Source: Cocos nucifera
Taxonomy: Eukaryota > Streptophyta > Magnoliopsida > Arecales > Arecaceae
Direction: 5' to 3'
Assembly (NCBI GenBank): GCA_006176705.1
Contig: QRFJ01002301.1
Span: 1 to 64,000, forward strand
DNA length: 64,000 bases
In this document: in pieces, positions 1 to 11,579 of the stretch
Position numbering within the stretch: position 1 is the stretch's first letter
How the letters are laid out: each line of letters opens with the position of its first letter
The notes under the pieces: model-generated
Databases searched by the model: none
Seen by the model: the letters and a program-made list of their open reading frames with translations, nothing else
Told to the model about the DNA's origin: nothing
Program-made: the position numbers and the translations under genes

Positions 1-480
1 AAGAGAGATTGGTTGGGTTCAGCTTCATCTTGTATTTTCTGAGTGCATTGGAAGCCTCTCAAGTTGGCGACATGATTGATAATCTTTGGGCTTTTGACTA
101 GCATGTCGTTGATGTAAACCTCCATATTACGGTCGATCTTACTCCCTTAAAGATTTTATTGAATCAAGTGTTGATAAGTCATACCTACATTTTTAAGTCC
201 AAAGGGCATGATCCTGTAACACTAAAGACCATAGTTAGTAATAAAAGCAGTCTTCTCCTCGTCCTCCGATGCCATCCAAATTTGGTTGTAGCCAGAGAAG
301 GCATCCATGAAGGTGAGGAGCTCATCGTCTGAAGTCGCATCCACTAGTTGGTCAATTCTGAACAAAGGATAGCTATCTTTTGGGCAGGCCTTGTTAAGCT
401 TCTTAAAATCGATGCAATCCTCCACTTGCCATTGGCTTTCTTGAGTAGGACTATGTTAGAGACCCAAGTTGGATAGCTAA
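1..480 (-). pseudogene. Gypsy reverse transcriptase fragment
   Basis: This is the N-terminal and palm part of a Ty3/Gypsy RT, which would copy element RNA into DNA inside the virus-like particle. A readable block at 222-425 includes 'LNKACPKDSY', 'RIDQLVDAT' and 'FMDAFSGYNQIWMA', where the D of FMDAF is the first catalytic aspartate. The frame breaks near 220. Further down, at 105-116, the catalytic box reads Y-I-N-D in place of YxDD, so one metal-binding aspartate is lost. The fragment runs off the window at base 1. It is clearly non-functional. Confidence 0.85.
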
Positions 481-597
481 CTTCTCGGATAAATTCGACA
501 TTGAGAAGCTTGTCGACTTCTTCTACTATTACCTTCTGCCTTTCTGGTGCATGGCCTCAAACTCTTTCTTTCACTGGTCGATGCTTGGGGTCAACGG

Positions 598-1330
598 CTA
601 GCTTATGTTCCATAACCTCGATGTTAATCCTAGGCATATCCAACGGAACCCAGGCAAAGATATCGACATTCCTCCATAAGAAGGTGATGAGCTGCTCCAA
701 ACTTCATCTTCCATATTGGAGCCAATTAGCACCGTATGCTCCACGTGTCCATCATTCAGGGGGATGGTCACAAGATCTTCTATAGGCTCACCTCGTTCTT
801 TGGCAAGGTCATCGCGGACATCTAGCCCGTCAATAGGATAAGAGTTGGATTGTTCTTTCTTTTGCAGGGCAATTGAGTAGCAGTGCCTTGCCAGAGCTTG
901 ATTTTTTTTGACCTCCCCGATCCCGTAACTCATCAAAAATTTCATCTTCAAGTAATAAGTTGACACCACCGTCCGAACTGCATTTAGATTAGGTCGATCG
1001 AGAATTGCATTATAAGCAGAGGGAGCCTTTACTATCAGAAAATCCACCTATACTCTGGATTATCTTGGATATTACCCTGCAGCCATGGCTAGAGTTATTA
1101 TACCTTCAACTAGTATTGCAGCACCAACAAAGCCTACTAGATGGAGTTTATTGGTCCAAGCTGACTATTAGATATTAACATTTTGGAAAAAGCATCATAG
1201 GACAAGATATTAACCAAACTTCTATTATCAACTAGGATGCGACGTACATCATAGTCTGCTATATTCAAAAAGATTACAACTGCATCATATGTGGAAACTG
1301 TACTCTCCGTGCATCTACCTTAATGAAGGT
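598..1330 (-). pseudogene. Gypsy aspartic protease and protease-RT linker
   Basis: Between gag and RT lies the protease region of a Tat-like Gypsy element. At 1218-1229 the active-site box reads D-N-R-S within 'RRILVDNRSLVNIL', where the family normally has D-[NS]-G-[AS], so Gly is replaced by Arg. The open stretch at 598-1047 has 'DFLIVKAPSAYNAILDRPNL' and 'VVSTYYLKMKF', the conserved segment that follows the protease in these elements (usually ILGRP). Stops separate the two parts. Role if intact: cleavage of the Gag-Pol precursor. Confidence 0.75.
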
Positions 1331-1534
1331 TATGAATTCTTCAGTCCTCCATCTCTTCACTGATCCCTCAGATCCACTGGCCTCTTCTCGCCGAAGTGCC
1401 CTAGAGACGGTGTTGATGATACCGAGAGGTGGTCGATCTTCTTATTGTTCCTTCCTTCTTAGTGGTTCTAGCTGCGACAGTGTCCTCGACCAATCTTCTC
1501 TTGCTTTAGACTGATGTCTGAGGAATCGATCCAG

Positions 1535-2960
1535 CTAACCTCTCCTGATGAGCTCCTCGATCTCATCTTGGAGCTGAATACATTCTTCAGTATCGTAGCC
1601 ATGGTCATGATGGTAGAGGCAGTATTTGCTAGGATTGCGCTTGCTAGGATGAGTGTGCATCCTTTCAGGCCTCGGCAGCTGCTCCTTGATCTCCATCAAT
1701 ACTTGCATTTTTGGAGCATTGAGGGGGGTGTAGTTGTAAAACCTTCTAGGAGGAGAACTTCTTTGGGCCCTTTTGTTGGAGCTTCTTTGACAACGAGCTC
1801 GAGGAGGAGTTTGGGCTTGCTTATGCTCGAAGGGAGTCCGTGAGTGCGGTCGAACTTCATTTAGCCCTCCATCAGCTGCGAGTTTATTAGACTCGCCCAT
1901 CTACTGCTCTTCTACAGCTTTCTCATCTTTCAATTTGAAGGTTTCTTCCATTTGGACATATCCTTCAGCCTGAGCTAGCAGATCGACAAAGTCCCTAGGG
2001 TACTTCTTCTTTAGGGAGAACAACAAATCATTCTTCTGAAAGCTGCCCTTGAGTGCGGCCATTGCAATAGACTGGTCTAGGTTTTGGACCTCTAATTCAG
2101 CAACATTAAACCAGATGACATAAGCTCGGATAGATTCCCCCTCCTTCTGCTTGATATTCATCAGAAAATTCGAACCTCGGTATGGACATCGGCTGCTGAT
2201 GAAGTGAGCTACAAACTGATGGCTCATTTGATCAAAGAAAAGGATGGTATCCAGCTTAAGCGCTAAGTACCAGTTTCTTGCTGCTCCTTTTAAGGTAGAC
2301 GAGAAAGCTCAGCATAAGATGGTGTCTGGTGCACCATGAAACAGCATCATGATCTAGAAGGCCTCCAAGTGATCGATTGGATCAGAGGTTCTATCATAGC
2401 TTTCAAATTGAGGAAGCTTGAAGTTCGATGGAATAGGCTCTTGCATAATTCAGAGAGAGAAAGCGGGATCGATGCAGACATTGTCATGGTGAGTTGAGGT
2501 GACATGGTAGAGTTCCTCAATCCATCGATCTATCTTTCATAGTTTTTGATCGAGGACATCATCTTGATTGCAGATCTTGGAAGGCTTCCGACTATAGATG
2601 GAGAAGGTCTCTTCTGAAAAAGAATCATGATCCGAACAAGGATCCTCTGCTCTCTATTTCTCCTTTCCAGGAGCGACGGGTATGCTAGCCCAAGTGCTCC
2701 TCCTTGAAATCGGTTCTTGACATCTCGATGGTGGATTTTCTAATGAAGCCACCATCGGAGGCTGTTGCATGGCCTACACCATTTCAGTAAGGCTCTGAAC
2801 CCGCTGCATCAGTAGGTTAAATTGCTCCGAATCTACCATGGCCATCGATGGAGGAGGAGGTTGAAGCACCGATGATGGAGCAGGAATGGATGGATCTAGC
2901 TTAGATCTGATGGTAGAAGTGGTAGATCTCTGGGTAGTCACCTTCTTTGGAGGCATTTTT
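1535..2960 (-). pseudogene. Gypsy gag polyprotein, broken
   Basis: Gag begins near 2956 with a Met-Pro-Pro-Lys-Lys start and a Pro/Ser-rich N-terminus ending in a short heptad-like 'LLMQRVQSLTEMV'. The central capsid part is open at 1901-2227 and carries 'NIKQKEGESIRAYVIWFN' and 'KYPRDFVDLLAQAEGYV', and the C-terminal part at 1535-1900 has 'YCLYHHDHGYDTEECIQL', a hallmark of Tat/Ogre Gag. The stretch 2228-2773 between them still resembles gag but is full of stops. The product would form the particle shell. No zinc knuckle is visible. Confidence 0.8.
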
Positions 2961-3059
2961 TGGAATTAAGGGAGAGGATAGAGATGAACCTTGAAGAAGA
3001 AGATCCATAGGATCGACTAAGCACTCTTTTAAGAATAAGGGTACCTCAGTAATAGAGTG

Positions 3060-3077
3060 CCCCTTCTTCTAATGCCA
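3060..3077 (-). other. Gypsy primer-binding site (degenerate)
   Basis: On the minus strand the sequence TGGCATTAGAAGAAGGGG starts a few bases after the LTR end. It has the TGG start of a tRNA 3'-end complement and resembles the PBS of plant Tat-type Gypsy elements, with decay. The primer tRNA is not assigned with certainty. Confidence 0.5.
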
Positions 3078-3314
3078 ATCATGTTGGTGCAGAATCTGGT
3101 TGATGCTGGATTGAGCTGGAGTTGAGAAAGAAGAGGTCGCCGCTGGTGATCTGCAAAATAAAGTTCCATATAGAGTCAATGGTGGTGGCTCTGATAGGAT
3201 CCTCCGATGATCAAGTTAGCTCTTCTAGCCAATAGAAGTGGAGTGCTCAGGAATGAACTCAATGGAGTTTTGGGAAGGAGAAGAGAACTTAGAGAAAATG
3301 TATCTAGAGGATCC

Positions 3315-3322
3315 CTTTTATA
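3315..3322 (-). promoter_or_regulatory. TATA box of the Gypsy LTR
   Basis: TATAAAAG on the minus strand within 'catctataaaagggatcc', about 240 bases before the PBS side of the LTR, as expected for an LTR promoter. Confidence 0.6.
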
Positions 3323-3338
3323 GATGAAGCTTGGCGTA

Positions 3339-3605
3339 GACTGATAGTGACAGTTGTAGCCATCTAGTAGCGGGCCGCTCGAGGCCGCATGGAGTTTGTT
3401 ATGAAGAGGGTGCCTCCTATAGCAGATTGATAGTGACAGTCATAACCATCCGATAGCAGGCCGCTCGGGGCTGCGTGGGATTTGTTATGGAGAGAGATGC
3501 CATCTATAGTAGACTGATAGTGATAGTCATAACCGTTCGATAATAAACCACTCGAGGTCATATGGAGTTTGTTACGGAGAGAGATTTCCATTATTATGAT
3601 GTGCC
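3339..3605 (-). repeat. Minisatellite, about 87 bp unit x 3, in the Gypsy U3
   Basis: Three imperfect direct copies start at 3339, 3425 and 3512, each opening with 'ga(c/t)tgatagtga' and containing a 'ccgctcgaggc'-like core and a 'gtttgttatg' tail. Spacing is 86-87 bases. The array lies immediately upstream of the TATA box, where repeats could act as enhancers, but nothing in the sequence proves that. Confidence 0.8.
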
Positions 3606-3739
3606 CATTCATCGAGATTTAATAGTCAAAGTATGGAGGAAGCAGACATCGGTTGGTGAAGAGCTTTGACATACATCAATTTCAGATGAGTTTGGACTTC
3701 TAAAGGGAATACGGCTAGAGGGGATCATCCGAGGGGAAT

Positions 3740-4115
3740 GCTAGTTGAAATCTGAAAGTAATCCGCTGGAGGAATCTGGATGAAGTTCGACTGATGGAGA
3801 AGTCCAGAAGGAGTCCGACTGATGGAGAAATTCAAAAGAAGTTCGATTGATGGAGAAGTTTGGAAGGAGTCCAATTGATGGAGAAGTTCAACTGAAGAAG
3901 AAGTCTGGGAGATGTTCAATTAAAGGAGAAGTCTAGAAGGAGTTCGACAGCTGTAGAAGTCCGGGAGGGGTTCGGTTGCTGGAGGAGTTTGATCATTGGA
4001 GGAGTCTTAAAGGGGTTTGACCGTCGGAGGAGTTCGACTGCTGGAGGAGTTCGGTAGGAGTTCGGCTGTTGAAGGAGTCTGGAGGGGTTTGGCTGCTGGA
4101 GGAAGAATTTTTTTA
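3740..4115 (-). repeat. Short purine-rich minisatellite in the Gypsy U3
   Basis: This stretch is an array of degenerate units of roughly 25-35 bases built from 'gatggagaag' and 'gagttcgactg' or 'ctggaggagt' motifs. The strand is strongly biased, with G and A on the plus strand. Long antisense frames across it follow from the repeat period and are not treated as genes. Confidence 0.75.
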
Positions 4116-4186
4116 TCAAAGCTCTTCCATGATTACCAATTACATTAGTCTAAGCATCAGATTGAACTTCGACAAGAGCGGAGTTT

Positions 4187-6390
4187 TGTTAGATATGTGT
4201 GCTCTAGAAACCAGAATTGGCTGACACTTGTAATACACTTCTAGGGGCAAAATTATAATTTTGACCATAAATAATAAAATGGGTTATTTTCAATCATAAC
4301 AGTGTATTTAGTATTTGTGATACATCGCTTGAGTCAATGGTAATGATAATTCTTATTTTCAAGAGTTGAAAATTTAAGACAAGAATTTTCATTATTAACT
4401 CATAAAATGCTTCTGACCATAGAATCATCATAAGGATGGTGATTGATCTAGAAGGTTGGTGTATAATCACTTTTTTATAGTAGATGAGTCTTGAGTCTAT
4501 GGTGTAGAGACACCGAAGCGAGAATACAGATACTCGTTAGAGAACGAGGGCACTAAGCGTGACCACCTCGAGCAGTCATAAGGAAGTCTACCTTCTCGTC
4601 GATGATTGACTCGAAGCTGCAGTGGTGTGTTTGGTTCTTTGACCTGAGGTGCATCAGTAGTTCACCTTGAGGGTGTTATAGTTTGACTACACCATGACTC
4701 GATCTCCTAGCCATTCAAAACCCTGAGGTGTATGTTGGCTATAGCATGTTCATTGTAGGAATTGGATTGCACCAAGAGAAAATCTATTTACCTCGGTGGA
4801 TGAGGAGCAGCACTATGATGATCATGAGAACCAAGTCCATAAGCCCATGGCCATGGCAGAGTGAAATAATAGAAAGAGTTTCTATTAAGGTTTTCACATC
4901 GGACTTGAATCAAATGATTAAATCATATGATAGAAATTAGGATTTGACAAGTTCACCTTAACCCTAATCTGATCGGAGCTCAAGATAGAAGAACTTAATC
5001 ACACAAGTTGTTGCACTGAGAGATTCATTTTCAGTTTTGATAGGTTGCCACCATATACTGCTAGGTGTCCCTGATGGATTTTGGGAGCAATTAGAATAAT
5101 TTAGATGATCGATCATTCTAGTCGTCTGAATTAGAAGAGTTCTAATCCATCGAAAGGAGTTTTGATGATGTCGATGATAGAGATCGTGACATATCCTATT
5201 ACTATATAGAACTGAATTTAACTGGATCACATAAATAAGGGTTTGAATCTGGATATCATCAATTGGCTTAAACCAGTTCAATTGATTTGAATTAGATTCA
5301 ATTAGGTTTAAAAAAATTGTGCTAACACACGATTGAGCCTAACGTTCTCCTTCTACTATCATTAAAAGTTATCTTGACTGAGCCAAATGAGTTTGTGCTC
5401 ACTCAGGTACCTTTACTTGATCTGATTGGAGCTTGTCTAGGTTAGAAAAGGGTTGTCTTAATTTAAGAGATAAATTTAAGATAACACCTACCATTTTTCG
5501 TCATCTGCTAATTCTTGTCCTTTGACTTTGGTCAAATGTTGACCTTTGACACTTAGACATCGCCCATGTGTTATGCACCTATTGGAGAGCAGATGGGGTC
5601 TTGTCCCCTTGCTAGATTTTGGAAAGGAGAGGGTGCATGCGTAGGGAGGCGTGCACCCATGGATAGGGACACCTGGAGTTCCATACGGATGGGACTCCAG
5701 GTTGCTTCTTAGATTCTACTTAGGTGACCCCTAGCTATAGACTTTGACCAGTCTTAGGTACCGTCTAAGGATGAATTAGTGGGGCGATGATGTGGCACTG
5801 CATGGCGCAGCAAGGTTTATATAAACCCTGTCTGCGCCCAACTTTAATAGAGTTTTCTCTTAGCCACACTCCAAGGCTACCACTCTCCCTCCTCCATGCC
5901 ATCCTCTGGTCCTCTCTCTCCTCTCCACATCCAAGGCATGTTGGGTTCTAGTTTGGTGCTATCCAGGCAAGAAAAAGCTGACGAGAAAGGAAGAAGGCAA
6001 CACTGCTGCAGAGACGACAATAGATCTTCAAAAAGGAGTTTTGAAGATTCTCCAAATCAGATCTAGATCTAATTTTTGGAGAGATGATAAAGAAGGAGAA
6101 AATCACTAGATCTAGCCCAAGTGGATACTGGTAGAGGCCAAGCGCTTGCGTGGCTAGATCCAGAACCTCAAGCAATTAGTAGGATCATCAAAGGATAATC
6201 AGATTACCCAACATCAAGGTATAAATTAAATTAGATTTAATTTATTTTTATTTTATTTATTAGATTCATAAAATTAAATCTAAAATATCTTAGATCTGAT
6301 CTGGATACATGGAAGAAATTTTTGAAATATATCTTTTGATCTAATCAGATCTGAACGAACCTGATCCAGAAAATAAGAATTTTTTCTTCA
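4187..6390 (+). repeat. Copia-L 5' LTR (2.2 kb)
   Basis: Starts TGTTAGATATGTG and ends TTTCTTCA just before the PBS. It is homologous to the 3' LTR at 12218-13953 and to the Copia-R LTR at 57822-60111, which defines its limits. It carries a TATA box at 5818-5825. An antisense frame of about 105 codons at 4964-5281 stays open in the other LTR copies too. Over one 80-base sample the two LTRs of this element differ at about 6 sites, so the insertion is old. Confidence 0.9.
5818..5825 (+). promoter_or_regulatory. TATA box of the Copia-L 5' LTR
   Basis: TATATAAA inside 'aaggtttatataaaccctg', about 570 bases before the LTR end. The matching part of the 3' LTR reads 'tctacataaatcc', so the motif has decayed there. 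Confidence 0.65.
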
Positions 6391-6392
6391 AC

Positions 6393-6410
6393 TGGTATCA
6401 GAGTCAGGTT
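6393..6410 (+). other. Copia-L primer-binding site (initiator Met tRNA)
   Basis: TGGTATCAGAGTCAGGTT lies two bases after the 5' LTR. TGGTATCAGAG is the complement of the 3' end of plant initiator methionine tRNA, the usual primer of Copia elements. One interior base differs from the usual TGGTATCAGAGCC. Confidence 0.9.
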
Positions 6411-8344
6411 CTATAAATTATTTAAATCTGATTTTTATTTATTTTTAATCTAAAATTAGATGATTTTATATGTCATATGAGATGTGATTAGATCTAAAAT
6501 TAGAAAAATTAAAATTAAATAATATAGATCTAAGTCCTATAATATGCATGACTAGTTGTAAAATAGAATAGTTCTATACGTAGTCTTACATGATCATGAT
6601 TTATTTTAATTAAATTATAATTTTAGATCTATTTTTTTTTTATTTTTAATGATTATAAAAATTATAAAAAGATCTAAAAAATAGAAAATAAAATTATTTA
6701 ATTTTTAGATCATATGAGATATGATGCACGCATGATTAGACTAGTTGTAGAATAGTTCTACATAATTATCAAGATTAAAATTTATTTTAATGTGATCAAT
6801 TTAAATCTAATTTTTTAGATTATTATGAGATAATTTAGATCTGAGAAAATATGCATGATATGATGCATGAGATGTATGCAAAACATGTATTAAGTTAGAT
6901 CAATTTTATATATGAGATATATGATGTAGATCTAACAAGTTTTGTAGATTTATATTTCTGATTAAGGCATTCCACTTGGCCGTCCGGTCATAAGAACAAA
7001 GTAGGATTTAAATGTCCTCTCCTCCCATTCGATGGGGTGTTCATATGATGTGTAGGGGTACTGCGCATTCATCCTTAATCAGAAATCAAAAACTTACTTT
7101 CTACAAAATCCTAGATCCTGAAATCTTAGGATTTTATTTACATATTTTATTTGTGAACCCTAAACTTAATTAAGAATTAAGATTATGAAATATTAATTAG
7201 GTCTAAAATTAAGAATTTTAGATCTAAAATGTATTCATAATGTTGGGTTCGGGCTTGGATAGCTCAATTAGGTCTAAGCGGTTGATCAAACTGCATCAAG
7301 AGTTGATTAGATGAGATCAATAGTGTTTAAATTGACCAGCCTAATAGGATTAAGTCTGGGTCAAGATCGAGTCACGTGAGTGATCGATCAAGCTAAGACC
7401 TAATTAGGCTCAGTGGTTAGAGTCTGAATTATAGGCTAACCCGATTGGTTCTGGCTCAATAATTTAGTGTCTAAGATAAGTCTGGCAGATATGATCGACT
7501 GATTTTTAATTGAGAGCTACTCGACTCGAATGCATTCTTATCGAGTTAATGGCATATCCCTTCCACTGGTCTCACTTACCTGGCCATATTTGTTGGCTCA
7601 GTCCTGATCTGAGGTGGTCAATAATCCAAGCTAATCCATGCCACTAGGTTAGTCATAATGGTTATGACTATGTAAAGTCTAGTTTAATAAGACTTAAATC
7701 AAATCTCCCTAAGAAAAGATTAAGTCTAAGATCTTCCATCATTGTAGATATGCAGATCCTTCCTGAGGTTGATTATTCTCGATTGGTTATAGTGGTTCAG
7801 TTGCACTGGAAAGATGCAACCATATCTATTAGGCATTGGATGCTATGGGCTGGAGGATGAATTGGGCTCAATATTTTGGATACGGTGAGAGACTCAATTA
7901 GGAATCCAATCTATGCAAATAGTGGGTCTGACTTAACTAAGGAGTGGATCAATATTTCGGGCATGGTAAGATTCATAAATTAGAGATGAAGTTTGGGTGT
8001 ACCATGATTAGAGAATCATTGAACAAGAGTTGTTCACTTATTGGCTAACCCATCACCAATAACTGTTAGGTGAGGTGATGAGTCAGTTGGTGGGACCGCA
8101 CCATCCACTAAAAATCATTAATCATAGAGATTTTTGCATCTCTATAGAGAAAGTGTAGGGATCCGAGAAAATAGTGAAAGCTAATTTATTTAAAAATTAA
8201 AATCCTAAATAAATTGGTTAAATCTTAATTACAATATCTAACTAAAAACTTTGACTCTCGATAGGAAAATATCTGCATCCAACCCACTAGCATGAATCCT
8301 AGACACCCATAGACTGATCAGATCCAATTATAAGGATTAGCTCT
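6411..8344 (+). other. Copia-L untranslated leader (no gene seen)
   Basis: About 1.9 kb between PBS and recognisable gag. It is AT-rich with runs such as 'agatctaaaa', and a GC-richer island near 6970-7080 ('ttggccgtccggtcataag'). I find no coding signature. Such a leader is long for a Copia element. The extreme 5' codons of gag may lie in its last bases. Confidence 0.6.
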
Positions 8345-9150
8345 GAAACTTCAAAATTATTTTGGATTCCAAAAAGTTAACTCATGTATTGGATCAGGAC
8401 CCTCCCACCTTATTAGCTCGTCCATCCGCTGAATAGAGAGCATCTCTTGAAAAATAGATGGACGAAGATAACAAGATCAGATATTACATATTGGACTCGA
8501 TGTCTGATGAACTTCAGTGCCAACATGAAGATATCAGGACTGTCCACCAAATGTTGGCTCACCTATAAGAGATATTTGGTGAACAAAGTCACGTAGCCAA
8601 GTATCAAGTCACGAAATGACTATTCAAGGCTAAAATGCGTGATGGGTAGTCAGTCCAAGATCATTGTCTGATGATGATCCAGAATTTAGAAGAGCTTGAG
8701 AAGCTCAGAGTGAGGTTGGACTTGGATCTATAGAATAATATAATTCTATAATTTTTGATTGATGCATATGGGCAGTTCATCATAAATTATCATATGCATA
8801 AACTTCAAAATTCTCTGGCCGAACTTATAAACATGTTGGTTACCGCTGTGCTTTTTATGAAAGGTTCTAAAGGCTCAGTGCTTGCTATGGAACAGACTTC
8901 TTTCAAGAGAAAGTCTTTTATAAAGAAGAAGAAGTCTATGAAAAAGCAGAAGGTAGAAGGAGGAAAGAAGAAAAGACAGAGCTGAAGAAGAAGACTGCTG
9001 ACAAACAAAAATATTTTCATTGCAACAATGATGGCTACTGAAAGCGAAACTGTCATACTTACCTAGCCACCTTGAAGAATAAGAAGGGGGCAGGTCCTTC
9101 TGAAGGTATGCTTGTTATTGAGTCTAACCTTATAATTTCTTCTACATCCA
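8345..9150 (+). pseudogene. Copia-L gag, many stops
   Basis: This is the capsid protein of a Copia element, parallel to 63183-64000. It reads 'KKLTHVLDQDPPTL' near the start and 'DELQCQHEDI', then a basic Lys-rich stretch and the zinc-knuckle region near 9005-9055. The knuckle is destroyed, with the first Cys and the His both replaced by Tyr and a stop inside. About eight in-frame stops occur, among them TGA after 'KYQVTK', which Copia-R shares at the same codon. It cannot encode Gag. Confidence 0.85.
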
Positions 9151-10425
9151 ATTGGATGCTTGACTCTGGTTCTAGTGCACTTTCATGCAGGATCTTAAGG
9201 ATAGCAGGAGGCTGAGGGATGGTGAGATGATCCTGCACATCGAAAATGGAGCAAGAGTTACTGCCATGACTGTGGGAACATACCCTCTTCGACTACCATC
9301 TGGTTTAGACTTAGCATTAAAAGACTGTTATTATGTGCCTACAGCAAGCAGAAATTTGATTTCTATTTCTTGTCTTGTATTAAAAGGCTGTGTAATTAGT
9401 TTTCTTAAGGACTATTGTAACATTCTTTATGAAAGAAATAAAATTGCAAGTGGTTTCCTTATTAACGGTCTTTATTAGTTACATATTGATGTATCTATTT
9501 TTAATATCGAGCAAAATATGAATAGCATGAAATGACCTAGGGATAGTCCAAATGATAGGTATCTATGGTACCTAAGACTAGGTCATATAGCAGAAGATAG
9601 GATTAACAAATTGGAGAAAATCAGGCTATTGAGTCCGTTGACTTTCGAGTCATATCCAATTTGTGAATCTTGTCTTCATGGCAAAATGACTAAGCTCCCT
9701 TTTGTAGGACATGGGGAAAGAGCCACAAATCTTCTTGCCCTAGTATATACTGATGTGTGTAGCCCATTTGATGTGCCGGCTAGAGGCAACTTTATCTACT
9801 TCATAACCTTTATCGATGATTTATCTAGGTATGGGTATGTGTATCTTATGAGACACAAGTCTGAAGCTTTTGAAAAGTTCAAGGAATTTAGACATGAAGT
9901 AGAAAAGCAAATAGAAAAATCTATCAAGATTCTTCGATCAGATCGAGGAGGTGAATACCTTAGGAATTCCTGGACTATCTCAAGAAAAATGAAATAGTCT
10001 CTTAATGGACTCCACCTAGAACACCTCAACTCAACAGAATTTTAGAATGGAGGAACCAGACTCTATTAGATATGGTCCGATCCATGATGAACTTCATAGA
10101 CCTTCCTGATTTTCTTTGAGGGCACTGTTTGTTAACTGCAATATACTTACTGAATAAGGTTTCTTCTAAAACTATTCCTACCACACCTTATGAGATATGG
10201 TATGGTAAAAAACCATGTCTGAGTCATCTCAAAATTTGGGGTTGTCCGGCTCATGTCAAAAGACAATAAGCGGACAAGTTAGATTTTAGGTCCTTTAGAG
10301 CTTGATTTATAGGATATCCTAAAGAGTCATTAGAATATTATTTTTACATTCCAGGATATCATAATGTGATTGTAAGTTAACATGCCATCTTTCTTAAAAA
10401 ATAATTTATTCAAGATAGCGGCATT
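9150..10425 (+). pseudogene. Copia-L protease, GAG-pre-integrase and integrase
   Basis: The protease box 'MLDSGSSA' is at about 9159-9180. The GAG-pre-integrase domain ('DCYYVPTASRNLI') and the HHCC zinc domain ('LRLGHIAEDRI', 'CESCLHGKMTKLPF') follow. The DDE integrase core has 'YTDVCSPFDV' (first Asp), 'FIDDLSRYGYVYL' (second Asp) and 'RSDRGGEYL' (Glu). Open pieces are at 9185-9478 and 9611-9997; elsewhere stops and frameshifts break it, e.g. after 'GLY' at 9476. Intact integrase would insert element cDNA into host chromatin. Confidence 0.85.
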
Positions 10426-10589
10426 GAAAAGCAGATCAAGCTCGAGGAGAAAGTCTCACAAGAGCAACGAGCTAAGGACCAAATGGAACCAAATCAGGTT
10501 AAGCCAATCCAAACACTACCTCCTCCACCTCGTAGATTGGAAAGAGTTTTCCGTCCCCCTGAGAGGTACTTGATACTATTTTAGAGAAA

Positions 10590-11579
10590 ATAGAGGAAAT
10601 GTTCCTCGTAGGTAATGGAGTTCATGGTGATGATCCCAAAACCTATAACGAGATGATACTAAATATTGACTCCAAGAAATGGTTAGAGATAATGAAGTCA
10701 GAAATTGACTCAATGCACTCAAACCAAGTCTAGACATTGGTAGATCCACCAAAAGGTATAGTACCTATTGGGTGTAAATGGATCTACAAGAGAAAGATTG
10801 GTGTAGATGGGAATATGGAGACATTCAAAGCTAGATTAGTGGCAAAAGGTTATAGTCAATGCAAAGGCATTGACTATTAGGATACCTTTTCGCTAGTAGC
10901 TATGCTAAAATCCATTCGCACATTGCTTGCTATTGCAGCCTATTTCAATTATGAAATATGGCAAATGGATGTGAAAATGGCATTCTTAAATGGATATCTT
11001 AAGGAAGATATCTATATGGAACAACCATTAGGTTTCACATCCAGTGATGATGATCATAAGGTATGCATGCTGCAAAGATCCATATATGGACCTAAGCAAG
11101 CATCTCAGAGCTAGCATACTCATTTTAATGATGCAATCAAATTGTTTGATTTCATCAAGAATGAAGAGGAGCCATGTGTCTTCAAAAAGATTAGTGAGAG
11201 CACTGTTGTCTTCCTCATATTGTATGTGGATGACATCCTCCATATTGGAAATGATATTCGCATGTTGACCATAGTTAAAATGTGGTTATCTAAGGAATTC
11301 TCCATGAAAGACCTAGGAGAAGCATCTTTTATTCTGAGAATTAAGGTCTATAGAGATAGACCGAACAGAATGCTAGGACTTTCACAGAACATGTACATAG
11401 AGGAAGTGCTAAAGAGGTTTAGCATGAAAAACTCTAAGAGGGGTTTGGTACCCTTCAGACATGGCATTCATCTTTCCAAGAAGATGTGCCCTAACACACC
11501 TGAAGAAATAGAACGCATGAGCAAGATTCCTTATGCTTCAGTAATAGGGAGCCTCATGTATGCCATGTTATGTACGTGA
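10590..11579 (+). pseudogene. Copia-L reverse transcriptase
   Basis: Copia RT with 'CKWIYKRKIG', 'ARLVAKGYSQ' and 'WQMDVKMAFLNGYLKEDIYM' (first catalytic Asp in DVK), and an intact 'LYVDDILHIGND' with the Y-V-D-D box at 11223-11234. Upstream the linker has 'PRRLERV'-like residues. Stops occur at the 'GIDYQDTFS' segment (10879) and after 'SQS' (11112), so the product is fragmented although the active-site box survives. Confidence 0.87.

Larger units (their letters stand above)
1..4186 (-). mobile_element. Ty3/Gypsy retrotransposon (Tat/Ogre-like), 5' part, decayed
   Basis: Read on the minus strand the order is LTR with TATA box, PBS, gag, protease, RT, so the 5' half of a Gypsy element lies here and the rest is beyond the left edge. 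The gag has the plant Tat-type segment with 'LKQKEGES'-like and 'SIAMAALKG' motifs, and the RT has 'KACPKDSYPL' and 'FMDAFSGYNQI', both typical of this lineage. All frames are interrupted. The upper end is cut by Copia-L, whose LTR begins at 4187. Family call is from remembered motifs, not from a search. Confidence 0.85.
3082..4186 (-). repeat. Gypsy 5' LTR, upper end cut by Copia-L
   Basis: This non-coding block precedes the PBS in the element's orientation. It has a TATA box at 3315-3322, minisatellite arrays upstream of it in the U3 part, and an end near 3082 just before the PBS. The 5' terminus (TG) of the LTR is not identified; it may lie near 4140-4186 or may have been lost at the Copia-L junction. 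Open frames here are by-products of the tandem repeats and are not genes. Confidence 0.65.

Noticed and set aside
3364..4119. Minus-strand frames in the Gypsy LTR with repeated 'SGLLS' and 'LLQQPNP' peptides
   Set aside because: They arise from the minisatellite period and have no start context or homology; annotated as repeats.
5948..6175. Antisense frame in the Copia LTR 'MLEVLDLATQALGLYQYPLG'
   Set aside because: The counterpart in the 3' LTR is shorter with several changes and the Copia-R version is broken, so there is no sign of constraint.
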